Positions 63,931 through 64,000 of a stretch of DNA of 64,000 nucleotides are shown here, one piece after another. The translations under genes and the position numbers were made by a program. The stretch spans positions 20,679,033-20,743,032 of the forward strand of contig CM051456.1 of the NCBI GenBank assembly GCA_028274465.1, given 5' to 3'. The DNA comes from Plantago ovata. Lineage: Eukaryota > Streptophyta > Magnoliopsida > Lamiales > Plantaginaceae. Within the stretch, counting starts at the first letter, position 1. The number at the start of each line of letters is the position of its first letter. A model generated the notes under the pieces. The model did no database searches and was not told the DNA's origin. It saw only the letters and a program-made list of their open reading frames with translations.

Positions 63931-64000
63931 GCCATCCCAAAATTCTCAATGTTAACCGATTCAATAATACGTTTTGGGCTTTGATTGGACTTCAAACGTT

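Overview
The window is nuclear DNA from a flowering plant, almost certainly a eudicot. Genes have many GT-AG introns, intergenic DNA is AT-rich and full of transposon debris, and the gene families are plant-specific: GRAS and WRKY regulators, an ATL-type RING gene, the plastid glutamyl endopeptidase and DDM1. I could not fix the species.

Layout. 1-4748 (+): 3' part of a chloroplast glutamyl endopeptidase gene (CGEP). 7697-9226 (+): a two-exon SMP-30/gluconolactonase-like beta-propeller gene with a signal anchor. 10147-18539 (-): four GRAS genes in tandem, three intact and single-exon, one decayed. 21844-22266 (-): a broken ATL-type RING E3 gene between two copies of a dispersed repeat. 25104-30487 (+): a complete 15-exon DDM1 gene (SNF2 chromatin remodeller, predicted 753 aa). 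31037-42990 (-): three paralogues of an uncharacterised plant membrane-protein family, separated by non-LTR retrotransposon fragments. 44.1-54.6 kb: a nested complex with MULE-like element copy 1, a 5.1-kb inverted repeat carrying a captured gene, and a poly(A)-tailed retroposed sequence. 55.0-56.5 kb: a dispersed repeat and a 434-bp tandem duplication. 58122-59259 (+): a group IIe WRKY gene with an apparent 1-bp frameshift near its end. 59657-62297: MULE-like element copy 2. 62.3-64 kb: repeat-like DNA rich in GGATCCA words.

From memory, Arabidopsis chromosome 2 carries a CGEP, an SMP-30-like and a related membrane-protein gene close together (around At2g47390-At2g47360), so part of this order may be old microsynteny. 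No operon-like cooperation is expected among these genes. The one functional thread is DDM1, a transposon silencer, next to a transposon-rich region.

The strongest unusual signals are three. First, two non-autonomous Mutator-like elements have perfect 9-bp target duplications and carry outward-facing tRNA-like A/B-box modules near both ends. Second, a long foldback locus (2.5-kb arms, 97-bp spacer) could make hairpin RNA from a captured gene. Third, there are single-base frameshifts in otherwise well-conserved genes.
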